Notes under the pieces: generated by a model
Database searches by the model: none
What the model was told of the DNA's origin: nothing
The model's input: the letters and a program-made list of their open reading frames with translations, nothing else
Program-made: the position numbers and the translations under genes
Shown here: one piece after another, positions 14,989 through 21,485 of the stretch
How the letters are laid out: each line of letters opens with the position of its first letter
Position numbering within the stretch: the first letter of the stretch is position 1
Assembly (NCBI GenBank): GCA_937990735.1
Contig: CALKQT010000053.1
Span: 1 to 21,485, forward strand
Reading direction: 5' to 3'
Source of the DNA: an uncultured Campylobacter sp.
Lineage (GTDB): Bacteria; Campylobacterota; Campylobacteria; Campylobacterales; Campylobacteraceae
Length of the DNA stretch: 21,485 bases

Positions 14989-16413
14989 ATGGGTGAAATT
15001 TTATATTTGATAGGCACCGCCGTCGGGGTTTTGGCGGTGCTTTTCATCATCGTGCCGCTGTTTTTCAGACGTGTAGTGGAGACGAACGAAGTGCATATCG
15101 TCCAGAGCGCGCGCAAGACGACGAGCTACGGCAAAGATACCGGCAACGGTAACAGCTACTACGAATTCCCGAGTTGGGTGCCGGCGCTGGGCGTTACGAA
15201 GATCGTTTTGCCGGTCTCGGTCTTTAGCATCAAGATCGAGGATTACGAGGCGTATGATCTTGGCAGGCTTCCTTTTGTTGTCGATATTACAGCGTTTTTT
15301 AGGATCGTGGATTCAAATTTAGCCGCGCAACGCGTCAATAATTTTCAAGACCTTAATAATCAGCTCACAAACATCATTCAAGGCTCGATCCGCTCGATCC
15401 TTTCGAGTCGCGTGCTTGAGGATATCTTGCAGATCCGCTCCGAGCTTGGGGATGATTTTACCAAGGCTGTAAAGACGCAGCTGCAAAACTGGGGTATCGA
15501 GCCCGTCAAAAACATCGAGCTGATGGATATCCGCGATAGCAGCGGCAGCAAGGTTATCTTTAACATCATGGAGAAGAAAAAATCCCAGATCGAAAAGGAA
15601 AGCCGCGTCGAGGTCGCAAACAACACCAAGCTCGCCCAGATCGCCGAGATCGAAGCTGCGCAGGCAACCGAAGTGCGCCAGCAGGAAGCCAATAAGATGG
15701 TGGGCCTTAAGACCGTCGAAAACGAGCGAGAGGTCGCGATCTCAAAGGAGCAGGCCGAGCAGCTCATCAAGGATCAGCAAAAGATCACGCAGGAAAAGGC
15801 GATGGAGGTCGTGCGGGTAAACGACGTCAAGCAGGCTGAGATCAAAAAGCAAGTGGAGATCGTAAAAGCCGAGCAGGAGCAGCGCAAGATCGAGATCGAC
15901 GCCGAAGCGCGTAAAAACGCCAAAATCCGCGACGCCGAAGCGATCAAGGAAAATCAAATTTTAGTAGCGCAAGGCGATAAAGAGAAGCAGTTTCTCGCCG
16001 CCGCGGCGCTTTTGGAGATGAAGGACAAAGAGGCGCAGGGTACGCTAAAGATAGGCTCTGCCGAGGCCGAGGCGCTTAGGTTAAAAGAGCTCGCGCCGGT
16101 AAACGCACAGATCGAGCTCGCGCGCGAGATCGGCGAAAATCAGGGATACCAGACCTATCTCATTTCGATCAAACAGATCGAAGCAAACCGCGATATCGGT
16201 CTGGAGCAGGCCAAGGCGCTAAGCGCGGCGGATCTTAAGATCATCGCGAACGAAGGCAGCGTGGGCGAGGGGATGAGTAAATTCGGCGAAATTTTAAGCG
16301 CCAAAGGCGGCACGCAGCTAGCCGCGATGCTCGAAGCGCTAAATCAAAGCGAGGTCGGCAAAAAGGTGCTGGATAAAATTTCAGGCGCCAAGAGTGAGGA
16401 CAAATCCGAATAA
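14989..16413 (+). CDS. Flotillin-like SPFH/Band-7 family membrane protein
   Basis: 474 residues. One N-terminal membrane segment (about residues 5-26) is followed by an SPFH/Band-7 domain to about residue 195 (VETNEVHIVQSARKTTSYG, LPFVVDITAFFRI, ILSSRVLEDILQIRSELGDDF). A long charged coiled coil comes next (about 195-340, rich in Glu, Lys, Gln and Ala), then an Ala/Glu-rich flotillin C-terminal region with many AEAEAL-type repeats. These are the features of bacterial flotillins (YuaG/FloT, YqiK), which form oligomers in ordered membrane patches and scaffold other proteins. A NfeD partner gene, often adjacent in other bacteria, is not seen here. AAAGGAG lies 5 bases before the ATG. The Lys/Ser-rich tail (GAKSEDKSE) is probably cytoplasmic. 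Confidence 0.9.
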   Translation: MGEILYLIGTAVGVLAVLFIIVPLFFRRVVETNEVHIVQSARKTTSYGKDTGNGNSYYEFPSWVPALGVTKIVLPVSVFSIKIEDYEAYDLGRLPFVVDITAFFRIVDSNLAAQRVNNFQDLNNQLTNIIQGSIRSILSSRVLEDILQIRSELGDDFTKAVKTQLQNWGIEPVKNIELMDIRDSSGSKVIFNIMEKKKSQIEKESRVEVANNTKLAQIAEIEAAQATEVRQQEANKMVGLKTVENEREVAISKEQAEQLIKDQQKITQEKAMEVVRVNDVKQAEIKKQVEIVKAEQEQRKIEIDAEARKNAKIRDAEAIKENQILVAQGDKEKQFLAAAALLEMKDKEAQGTLKIGSAEAEALRLKELAPVNAQIELAREIGENQGYQTYLISIKQIEANRDIGLEQAKALSAADLKIIANEGSVGEGMSKFGEILSAKGGTQLAAMLEALNQSEVGKKVLDKISGAKSEDKSE

Positions 16414-17016
16414 TATTCGCAGTCTCGGGCGAGTAGAATTTTAAATTTATACGCTAGTGGCGCTGCAGACGAAATTAAATTTGAGTAATGGCTAGCGGCA
16501 CAGCGCGGGCGAGCAAATTTGAGCGGTCTGCTCGTCTGTGCGGTTTGACTGCCTGCATTAGATAAATTTAAGGTGCTAGCGAAATTTAAAGGTTGCGAAA
16601 TTTCAAATACTCGCGGAATTTCGGATTTTTGTGGGATTTTAAAACGTCGTGGAATTTTAAATATCGTGAAATTTAAACGCCGCGAAATTTCAAACGCTCG
16701 TAAAATTTCAGCTTCTCGTGAGCGGGTATTAAAGACGGCGCGGTGTCGCAAGTATTCGCAGGGCGCCGAAACTGCGGGTAAATTTTAAAAAATTGGCAAG
16801 GCGAGATTTAAAATTTAGGCGCGGGTGCATAGCGCTCACGGATTGCACTTAGTAGTTGTAGGTTGCCGCCAAATGCTTGAGCTCTGCCGCCTAGCGGTCA
16901 AATTTCGCCGACTAGCGAGGCTAAATTTATTCGGTTCGCATGAAATTCAGGAAGCGCGAGCCGTTTGAGGCAGCGTAAAATTTAACCCGCCCGCATAAAA
17001 TTTTAAGGAGCGCACG
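16414..17016. other. Non-coding region with tandem repeats
   Basis: About 600 bp with no supported gene. It contains the tandem array described separately (16579-16717) and, elsewhere, scattered AAATTTTAAAATTT words. AAGGAG at its right end is the ribosome site of the next gene. Confidence 0.5.
16579..16717. repeat. Degenerate tandem repeat, about 8 units of 16-18 bp
   Basis: Units begin at 16579, 16595, 16613, 16631, 16649, 16666, 16682 and 16700 and have the consensus G(C/T)G(A/G)AATTT(C/T)AAA followed by a variable tail ending in TC. Examples are GCGAAATTTCAAATACTC (16595-16612) and GCGAAATTTCAAACGCTC (16682-16699). Lengths are 16, 18, 18, 18, 17, 16, 18 and 18. The array falls between the flotillin gene and the amber-split gene. 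Units abut directly with no spacers, so this is not CRISPR. Confidence 0.75.
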
Positions 17017-17766
17017 ATGCCAAACGCCGTAAATTCCGCGCAGTACCAAGCGCGCATCAAGCAGGCGGAAGCTCTTTTTGAGGGGCAAAATTTTACCCGG
17101 CGCCAAACGATAAATTTGGGTAGCGGATATGAGATCGTAAAGGACGCATATAGGCCCAGCACGGCAAGCTTTGGCGGCGGCGAATACACGCTGTTTGATA
17201 CTCACAAAACGTAGATAAAAAGCTGGCGCTGCATAGACGACGGAAATGGCGGCTGCGTAGCCCATCTCAAAAGCCGCGCGATAAAAAGCTGGCGCTGTAT
17301 AGACGATCGGGCGGAATTTTTCAGCCTGATCCGCCACGCAAACGGCAAATTTTACCTTGTTTTTCGTCAGGATCTATACGGCTACAGCGTGCTTGATCTA
17401 GCCTCAGCGCAGATCATGCGCTTCGTGCCGGACGCCTGGCTAGACGGCAAAGAGAGCTTCATTTGGGACGGCGTGCACTATCTGCGGGGTTGGGACGCGC
17501 TGGCCGTGAGCGGTTGCTACTGGGGCGCTCCAAACGGCGTGCATTTGGTGAGCTTTGCCGAGCCGATGAGCGAAGAGCAGAGATATGTAGACGTTTTAGA
17601 CTGCATGCAGGGCGGTTACGACATCTACGAGCAGGCTGATTTTGCGGGCTTTGAGGGTAATGAACTGAGCCTAAAATGTTTTCGCGCGGACACCTTGCGA
17701 TATGAAAAAGTAAAAATTTCGCGCGAGCGCTACCGCGAATGGATGCGCGAAGCAAAACGACTATAA
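17017..17766 (+). pseudogene. Unrecognised gene interrupted by an in-frame TAG codon
   Basis: An ATG with AAGGAG 6 bases upstream opens a frame of 65 codons (MPNAVNSAQYQARIKQAEAL ...) that ends in TAG at 17212-17214. The same frame then stays open for 183 further codons to TAA at 17764-17766, and both halves have protein-like composition (for example GKFYLVFRQDLYGYSVLDL and RYVDVLDCMQGGYDIYEQADF). I therefore read it as one ~248-residue gene broken by a nonsense codon. Just after the TAG, a 27-bp segment (17214-17240) recurs with one mismatch 66 bp later (17280-17306), duplicating IKSWRCIDD in frame. A GTG at 17389 could start a shorter product but lacks a ribosome site. Function not recognised: no signal peptide, no membrane segment, many aromatic and acidic residues. 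Alternatives are a sequencing error at the TAG or read-through. Confidence 0.7.
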
Positions 17767-17767
17767 G

Positions 17768-17803
17768 CTTTAAATTTACTAAATTTTGCGCTTAAATTTA
17801 AAG
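17768..17803. terminator. 11-bp perfect hairpin after the amber-split gene
   Basis: CTTTAAATTTA (17768-17778) and TAAATTTAAAG (17793-17803) pair perfectly around a 14-base loop, starting one base after the stop codon. A terminator is the simplest reading. The stem is AT-rich and lacks a T-run. Confidence 0.4.
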
Positions 17804-17885
17804 ACTCGCAAAACAGTAAAATTTAATTACAAGCCGCAAAAAGCGGAATTCAGAGAGACCAAATGGGCTGAAATAAGGAATACGG

Positions 17886-18626
17886 ATGTTTTTTGAATAC
17901 ATTTTAATCGGCGCCTGCGTGGGCTTTATCAGCGGATTTTTCGGCATCGGCGGCGGCACCGTCGTGGTGCCCGTGATGATGCTCTTCGGCTACGATGTCA
18001 AGTACGCCATCGGCATCAGCATCATGCAGATGATCTTCAGCTCGATTTTCGGCTCGTTCGTAAATTTTAAAAGCAAAATGCTCGACGTCGCGCCGGCGCT
18101 GGTGCTAGGGCTCGGGGGCTTTTGCGGCGCGCTTAGCAGCGGCTTTATCGTAAGCTATTTTTCCTCAAAATTTCTTCTGGGCACGCTCATTTTAGTGCAG
18201 ATCATAAATTTAATCAAACTATTCAAAACCCCGACCGAGCCCACCGGCGAGGCTAACGAATCCAAAATTTTACTCTTTATCGTGGGGCTTGCGGTAGGCG
18301 CCGTAGCGATCAGCGTGGGTATCGGCGGCGCGGTATTCGTGATGCCTATTTTGATCAGCTTTTTAAACTACGACATCAAAAAGGCCGTCAGTACGGGGCT
18401 ATTTTTCGTAATATTTTCCTCAAGTGCGGGCTTTCTGAGCCTTTCCGCGCACGGGCTCGTGTACTACAAGATCGGCGCGTTGCTAGGCATCGGCTCGCTA
18501 GCGGGTGTTTACGCGGGCGTCAAAACCTCGCACAAGATCAGCAAAAAAGCTCAAAAGCGCTGGATGATCGCACTTATCGTCACGATACTTTGTATAACGG
18601 TTAGAAAATTTTTGGCTTTGAGCTAG
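17886..18626 (+). CDS. TauE/SafE family membrane permease
   Basis: 246 residues, almost wholly hydrophobic with about 7-8 membrane helices. The two halves each carry the family's glycine-rich motif: GFFGIGGGTVVVPVM at about 18-32 and SVGIGGAVFVMPIL at about 142-155, as expected from an internal duplication. TauE/SafE proteins export sulfite, sulfoacetate or other organosulfur anions, but many members have unknown substrates. Basic residues in the loop and at the C-terminus (KISKKAQKR) suggest a cytoplasmic side there. AAGGA lies 7 bases before the ATG. It stands alone, with no sulfur-metabolism genes nearby, so the substrate cannot be inferred. Confidence 0.88.
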   Translation: MFFEYILIGACVGFISGFFGIGGGTVVVPVMMLFGYDVKYAIGISIMQMIFSSIFGSFVNFKSKMLDVAPALVLGLGGFCGALSSGFIVSYFSSKFLLGTLILVQIINLIKLFKTPTEPTGEANESKILLFIVGLAVGAVAISVGIGGAVFVMPILISFLNYDIKKAVSTGLFFVIFSSSAGFLSLSAHGLVYYKIGALLGIGSLAGVYAGVKTSHKISKKAQKRWMIALIVTILCITVRKFLALS

Positions 18627-18659
18627 GCGTGCTTGCCGAATCGAAGCTAAAATCGGATC

Positions 18660-18693
18660 TAAATTTAGTCGCGGCGCCTTGCCGCTAAATTTA
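18660..18693. terminator. Hairpin after the TauE/SafE gene
   Basis: GCGGC (18671-18675) and GCCGC (18681-18685) pair around a 5-base loop, with TAAATTTA on both sides able to extend the stem past a 3-base bulge. It lies between the TauE/SafE stop and the next start and is a plausible intrinsic terminator. Confidence 0.4.
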
Positions 18694-18715
18694 ACTCAAA
18701 TTTAAAGGCTTATCA

Positions 18716-19579
18716 ATGAACGAAGCTCGAATTTCGCTAGCGGGCAAAATTTCGGACTCACTAAAGCGCCTGATCGCGGGCAAACTTGGCTCGCAGTACA
18801 AGGGCGAGGCGCCGTATTCGGGGTGTCGCGTGCAAGAGGGGTATTTTAATTTTTTGGGCGTAGAGTGCCGCGGATCACGTATCAGGCTCTACCTTCACGA
18901 CTTTGGCGCGGACAGCTTCAGAGCCGATGCGCCCGAGATAGACGAGCTAGAGCGCGAGGAGTTTGAGGCCATCGTCCCGCTTATCGCAAAGAGCGTGGAG
19001 GAGGAGTTTTTGGCTGAAGCAAATCTGCCGTTTTTTGCGTATAAGCTGGATTTGGCGGTCAAATTTGAAGGTGCGAGCGAAAGCTTGGCGCAGCGCAGCT
19101 GCGAGCATAAATTTTACTTTGAAAACGCTGCGCGAAAAGCCGAGCTAAAGCGCAAAATGGACGATTATATAGACGAGCTCATCATCCGCCGCGATAAAAA
19201 GATCAAAGACGGCCGCGAGATTTTCGTGCTTATGGACCGCATTTTCGATCTTTCGCTTATGGATTACGACGAAGCGGCGCTTGCGTCGCTGCTTGAGCGG
19301 GTTATCGCCGCGGTGCAGGACGTCAAAAACAGACGGCTTTTGGGGGATTTTATCATCGCGCTAGAGAATAATCTGCGGCGCTGGAAAGAGGAGAAATTCT
19401 TGCCGAAATTTTACGATATCAGCGATGACGGTTGGAGTAAAGATTACGAGCTTAAAAAGGACTTTATGCGGCAAAACGTGGACGCGGGCGAGCTTACGTT
19501 TTTCGTGCGGGCGGCGCTTTGGAATATCAAATTTAAGCGCTATAGCTGGGATGTGAATGGATTTGGAGTGCGCGGCTAA
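18716..19579 (+). CDS. Unrecognised acidic cytoplasmic protein, possibly the 5' part of a frameshifted gene
   Basis: 287 residues, not recognised. No signal peptide or membrane segment. Charged and helix-prone in the middle (about residues 140-240), with YIDELIIRRDKKIKDGREIFVLMDRIF as a typical stretch. AAAGG lies 7 bases before the ATG, which is a good start. The frame ends in TAA at 19577-19579, 23 bases inside the next ORF in another frame. The composition and codon use run smoothly into that ORF, so the two may be one ~545-residue protein split by a single-base indel. If they are separate genes they form an overlapping pair. Function unknown. Confidence 0.65.
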   Translation: MNEARISLAGKISDSLKRLIAGKLGSQYKGEAPYSGCRVQEGYFNFLGVECRGSRIRLYLHDFGADSFRADAPEIDELEREEFEAIVPLIAKSVEEEFLAEANLPFFAYKLDLAVKFEGASESLAQRSCEHKFYFENAARKAELKRKMDDYIDELIIRRDKKIKDGREIFVLMDRIFDLSLMDYDEAALASLLERVIAAVQDVKNRRLLGDFIIALENNLRRWKEEKFLPKFYDISDDGWSKDYELKKDFMRQNVDAGELTFFVRAALWNIKFKRYSWDVNGFGVRG

Positions 19580-20336
19580 AATTTTTGGCTCGGCGCAGGC
19601 GCAAAGCTATCTGGATCGCGGCACGGGCGAGCTTGAGGGAGGGCTAGTAAAATTTAAAGATGCGGACGTAGAGTGCAGCGCAAACGACGTTTTCGCGCAG
19701 GTGCGCGTGAAAATCAAAAATGAAACGGCGAGCGCGTATAAAAAGGCGCTAAATTTCATCGTAAAGCTTCTGCAAACGGGCTTTGCTGCGAGCTACGCCG
19801 TAAAGCTTAGCTCCAAGGCGCAGAAAGTTTATCTGCCGATCAAAGGCCTTGCGCCCACGCAGACGCACCGCTTTTTTGCCGCCGCGCTCGCGCACGGGCT
19901 CGACGAGGAGCTTGAGCTTTACGCGAACGAGGCGCTAAAGCACAAGTTTGAGTTCTACGCCGACACGGACGGCGAAAAGTGCCTGATGAGCGGCAGCTAC
20001 GCAGTTTTCGGTCTCGCGCTGAAGAGCGAAAAATACTTTGGTCTTGCGCGGCGCTACTTTGAGACTGTGGATGCCGAACATCAGAGCGCGCATATAAAAT
20101 TTATCGAGGCTTTTATCGATCGCTACGGCATTAGCGAGCACAGTTTAGAGGTGATCGTCGCGGGGCTGCTGTCATATCAGGAGGATAAAATTTACAAAAG
20201 CTTAAAGGCGCTAATGAAGGGGCCCGCGAACAAAGCTCTGTTTGCGCACGCGATCTCGGGGCTGAGCGAGTATGAGAAAGAGAGCGCGGCGTATGCCGTG
20301 TGGGGTAAAAACTGGCGGAAGGAAATTTCGGGTTAA
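19557..20336 (+). CDS. Unrecognised protein overlapping the previous ORF, possibly its 3' part
   Basis: 259 residues from an ATG at 19557, not recognised. No Shine-Dalgarno sequence of note precedes the ATG (only GGGATGTGA). A TGA in its own frame lies directly before the ATG, so it cannot extend upstream. The protein looks soluble and mostly helical from about residue 60 on (EASAYKKALNFIVKLLQTGF-like segments, then repeated helices with Ala and Leu), perhaps tetratricopeptide-like or HEAT-like, but no repeat consensus could be fixed. The weak start and 23-bp overlap favour a frameshifted single gene with the ORF before it; translational coupling is the alternative. The frame closes at TAA 20334-20336. 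Confidence 0.6.
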   Translation: MDLECAAKIFGSAQAQSYLDRGTGELEGGLVKFKDADVECSANDVFAQVRVKIKNETASAYKKALNFIVKLLQTGFAASYAVKLSSKAQKVYLPIKGLAPTQTHRFFAAALAHGLDEELELYANEALKHKFEFYADTDGEKCLMSGSYAVFGLALKSEKYFGLARRYFETVDAEHQSAHIKFIEAFIDRYGISEHSLEVIVAGLLSYQEDKIYKSLKALMKGPANKALFAHAISGLSEYEKESAAYAVWGKNWRKEISG

Positions 20337-20380
20337 ATTTTGCGATTTTAAGGCTTGTCTTTTTGGTTTATACTTCGTTA

Positions 20381-20440
20381 GAAATTTCGCCGAATTTCAG
20401 TCACGTATTTATATATACGCTCCTTCATTCGGCTCATTTC
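20381..20440. repeat. Large imperfect palindrome
   Basis: GAAAT (20381-20385) and GCCGAAT (20389-20395) pair with ATTCGGC (20427-20433) and ATTTC (20436-20440), with short bulges between. The loop itself contains CGTA ... TACG (20404-20407, 20416-20419). The strong pairing suggests a folded transcript or a mobile repeat. Confidence 0.5.
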
Positions 20441-20537
20441 TGCCTCGTCTAAACGCAAAAATACTGCGCCTTATCTTGGGTGCTTCGCTTTAGAATTTTA
20501 TATTCAAATCTAAAGCAAATTTATTAAATTTAACTTA

Positions 20538-20565
20538 GCGATGCTTTGCGTTAACAAAGCATCGC
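20538..20565. repeat. Perfect 11-bp hairpin
   Basis: GCGATGCTTTG (20538-20548) and CAAAGCATCGC (20555-20565) pair perfectly around a 6-base loop. The right arm recurs at 20881-20891, again followed by ACC two bases on. Confidence 0.65.
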
Positions 20566-20593
20566 CACCTATAACGTCGTCGGGGATGGAGGA

Positions 20594-20647
20594 TTGTTAA
20601 GGGGGAAGGGAGCGACCTCGTAATTTAAGCCCCTTGCCCCTTAACAA
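20594..20647. repeat. Long hairpin of 11 + 5 bp
   Basis: TTGTTAAGGGG (20594-20604) pairs with CCCCTTAACAA (20637-20647). One G-G mismatch later, AAGGG (20606-20610) pairs with CCCTT (20631-20635), leaving a 20-base loop. The right arm is followed by AAA. It could terminate transcription from the left, or be one of a repeat family with the segment at 20738-20779. Confidence 0.6.
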
Positions 20648-20928
20648 AAACGATAGATCGGCGTAATTGCTGCTAATATTTAACGGGATTGTGAGGATTT
20701 GGCTGGTCTGCTTGTAGTTGCGAGGCGGTGCCGAAGCAAAGGAAGGCGACGCTTCGTAAGTAGAACCCCTTCCGCCCCCGAGAAAAGAATTTTAAAAGAT
20801 AGAATTTGGTGAGTAGCTATTTTATGTGAATGAAATTTTAATCGTGCGACGCAATAGCGCAATAAATAATCAGCAATGCACAAAGCATCGCTACCGTACG
20901 ATTTATCTTTTAAGCGCTCAAATTTTGA

Positions 20929-20934
20929 TAAAAT
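20929..20934 (+). promoter_or_regulatory. -10 box of the gene at the right edge
   Basis: TAAAAT within TTGATAAAATTC, about 49 bases before the ATG at 20983. A leader of about 40 bases would result, ending in AAAGGAG (20971-20977). Confidence 0.4.
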
Positions 20935-20982
20935 TCGGCTCAGTGAAATCGGCAGAGAAAAGATCAAAATAAAGGAGAAAAA

Positions 20983-21485
20983 ATGGCGATAGACGGAGTA
21001 AAAATCATCGACAGCGACGACGGATACGATATCTATTTGACTATCACCGAGCGATACAAAGACGGCGAAGATGTTGAAACTATCCTGCAAGATATTTTGG
21101 CGCAGGCGGAAAATTTCTGCACCGATGAGCTTTATAACGAGATTTATTGGACGGCCCTAGCGTATTCGCTTTGGAAGATCGGATTTTTAAGCGACGAAAT
21201 CCGCGAAAAAGCCCTTGCTATCATAAAAGGCGGCGCAAGCGGGATGTGGAATAAGGTCTTTGATAAATCCCAGAAGCAGCGTCAAAAAGTGCTTGACAAA
21301 TTAGCCGTTCAGCTAAAAAGCGAGAACCCAAGACCGCTTAAGCGAGCCAAAATTACGAAGCAAAAAACGCCGTATTTTGAGGAGGGCGACGTTTTGTCTA
21401 TCTGGATGCAGCAGGGATACGGCGTTTGCTTTGTCTCAGCAGTATATCAAAGGAAGCTCGAGTATCATCTGTCCTGCACCAGACT
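20983..21485 (+). CDS. Unrecognised protein, N-terminal part (runs off the right edge)
   Basis: 167 complete codons from an ATG with AAAGGAG 5 bases upstream. The first part is acidic (MAIDGVKIIDSDDGYDIYLT) and helical after that (ETILQDILAQAENF, YNEIYWTALAYSLWKIGFLSDEIREKALAII). After a basic linker (PRPLKRAKITKQK), the segment YFEEGDVLSIWMQQGYGVCFVSAV begins a second domain that looks like the entry strand of a small beta-barrel. The pattern EGDv-x-x-I ... G-Y-G recalls domains found in Imm26-like immunity proteins of polymorphic toxin systems, but this is only a motif impression. No toxin gene is in the window. The large antisense ORF overlapping its 5' end is a shadow. Confidence 0.75.
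   Translation, partial: MAIDGVKIIDSDDGYDIYLTITERYKDGEDVETILQDILAQAENFCTDELYNEIYWTALAYSLWKIGFLSDEIREKALAIIKGGASGMWNKVFDKSQKQRQKVLDKLAVQLKSENPRPLKRAKITKQKTPYFEEGDVLSIWMQQGYGVCFVSAVYQRKLEYHLSCTR

Larger units (their letters stand above)
20337..20982. other. Hairpin-rich non-coding region with repeated words
   Basis: About 645 bp without a supported gene. It holds a long imperfect palindrome (20381-20440), a perfect hairpin (20538-20565), a second long hairpin (20594-20647), a related segment (20738-20779) and a third copy of the CAAAGCATCGC word (20881-20891). The last ~60 bp carry the promoter and ribosome site of the next gene. The density of structure suggests small repeats, terminators or a structured RNA. 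Confidence 0.6.

Noticed and set aside
16579..16717. CRISPR array
   Set aside because: The units are 16-18 bp, abut without spacers, vary among themselves, and no cas genes are present.
16344..16788. ORFs on both strands over the tandem repeat array
   Set aside because: Their hexapeptide-like repeats follow from the 18-bp period. Neither has a ribosome site, and the minus one overlaps the flotillin 3' end.
16927..17337. Minus-strand ORF of 136 codons opposite the amber-split gene
   Set aside because: It is an antisense shadow; the plus strand has the better ribosome site and protein-like translation on both sides of the TAG.
20680..21090. Minus-strand ORF of 136 codons
   Set aside because: It covers the promoter and 5' end of the right-edge gene in antisense and crosses a hairpin-rich spacer. 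No ribosome site.

Overview
The window looks like a chromosome segment of a Campylobacter (epsilonproteobacterium). The pointers are dense AAATTTTAAAATTT-type words in and between genes, AAGGA ribosome sites, TATAAT/GATAAT -10 boxes without clear -35 boxes, and PEB1-like solute-binding proteins. The fairly high G+C of the coding parts, for this genus, would suit a species such as C. gracilis; that species guess is inference. No rRNA, tRNA, transposase or CRISPR array was found.

Layout. 1-3652 (-) is the first ~1217 residues of a very large surface autotransporter whose beta-barrel lies off the left edge; its promoter carries an inverted repeat. 4156-6770 (-) holds three tandem paralogous PEB1-type periplasmic amino-acid-binding proteins without a permease or ATPase. 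7182-8647 has a small two-helix membrane protein divergent from a class IV (D-amino-acid type) aminotransferase. 8694-11005 (-) is a DUF3137 membrane protein behind a Pif1-like helicase, divergent from an SH3/NlpC-P60 lipoprotein (11062-12444, +). 12780-13343 (-) is an isoprenylcysteine-methyltransferase-like membrane protein. 13810-14829 (-) is a metal/siderophore-type binding protein, divergent from a flotillin-like SPFH protein (14989-16413, +).

From 16414 rightward the region looks accessory and decaying. It has an 18-bp-period tandem repeat array, a gene broken by an in-frame amber codon beside a 66-bp in-frame duplication, a TauE/SafE permease, two unrecognised overlapping ORFs that may be one frameshifted gene, a 645-bp non-coding stretch full of hairpins and repeated words, and the start of an unrecognised gene running off the right edge.

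No obvious multi-gene defence or biosynthetic system is visible. The points most worth following are the three-module autotransporter and its promoter palindrome, the unequal promoters of the SBP triplet, the amber-split gene, the tandem array, and the hairpin-rich 20.3-20.95 kb region.
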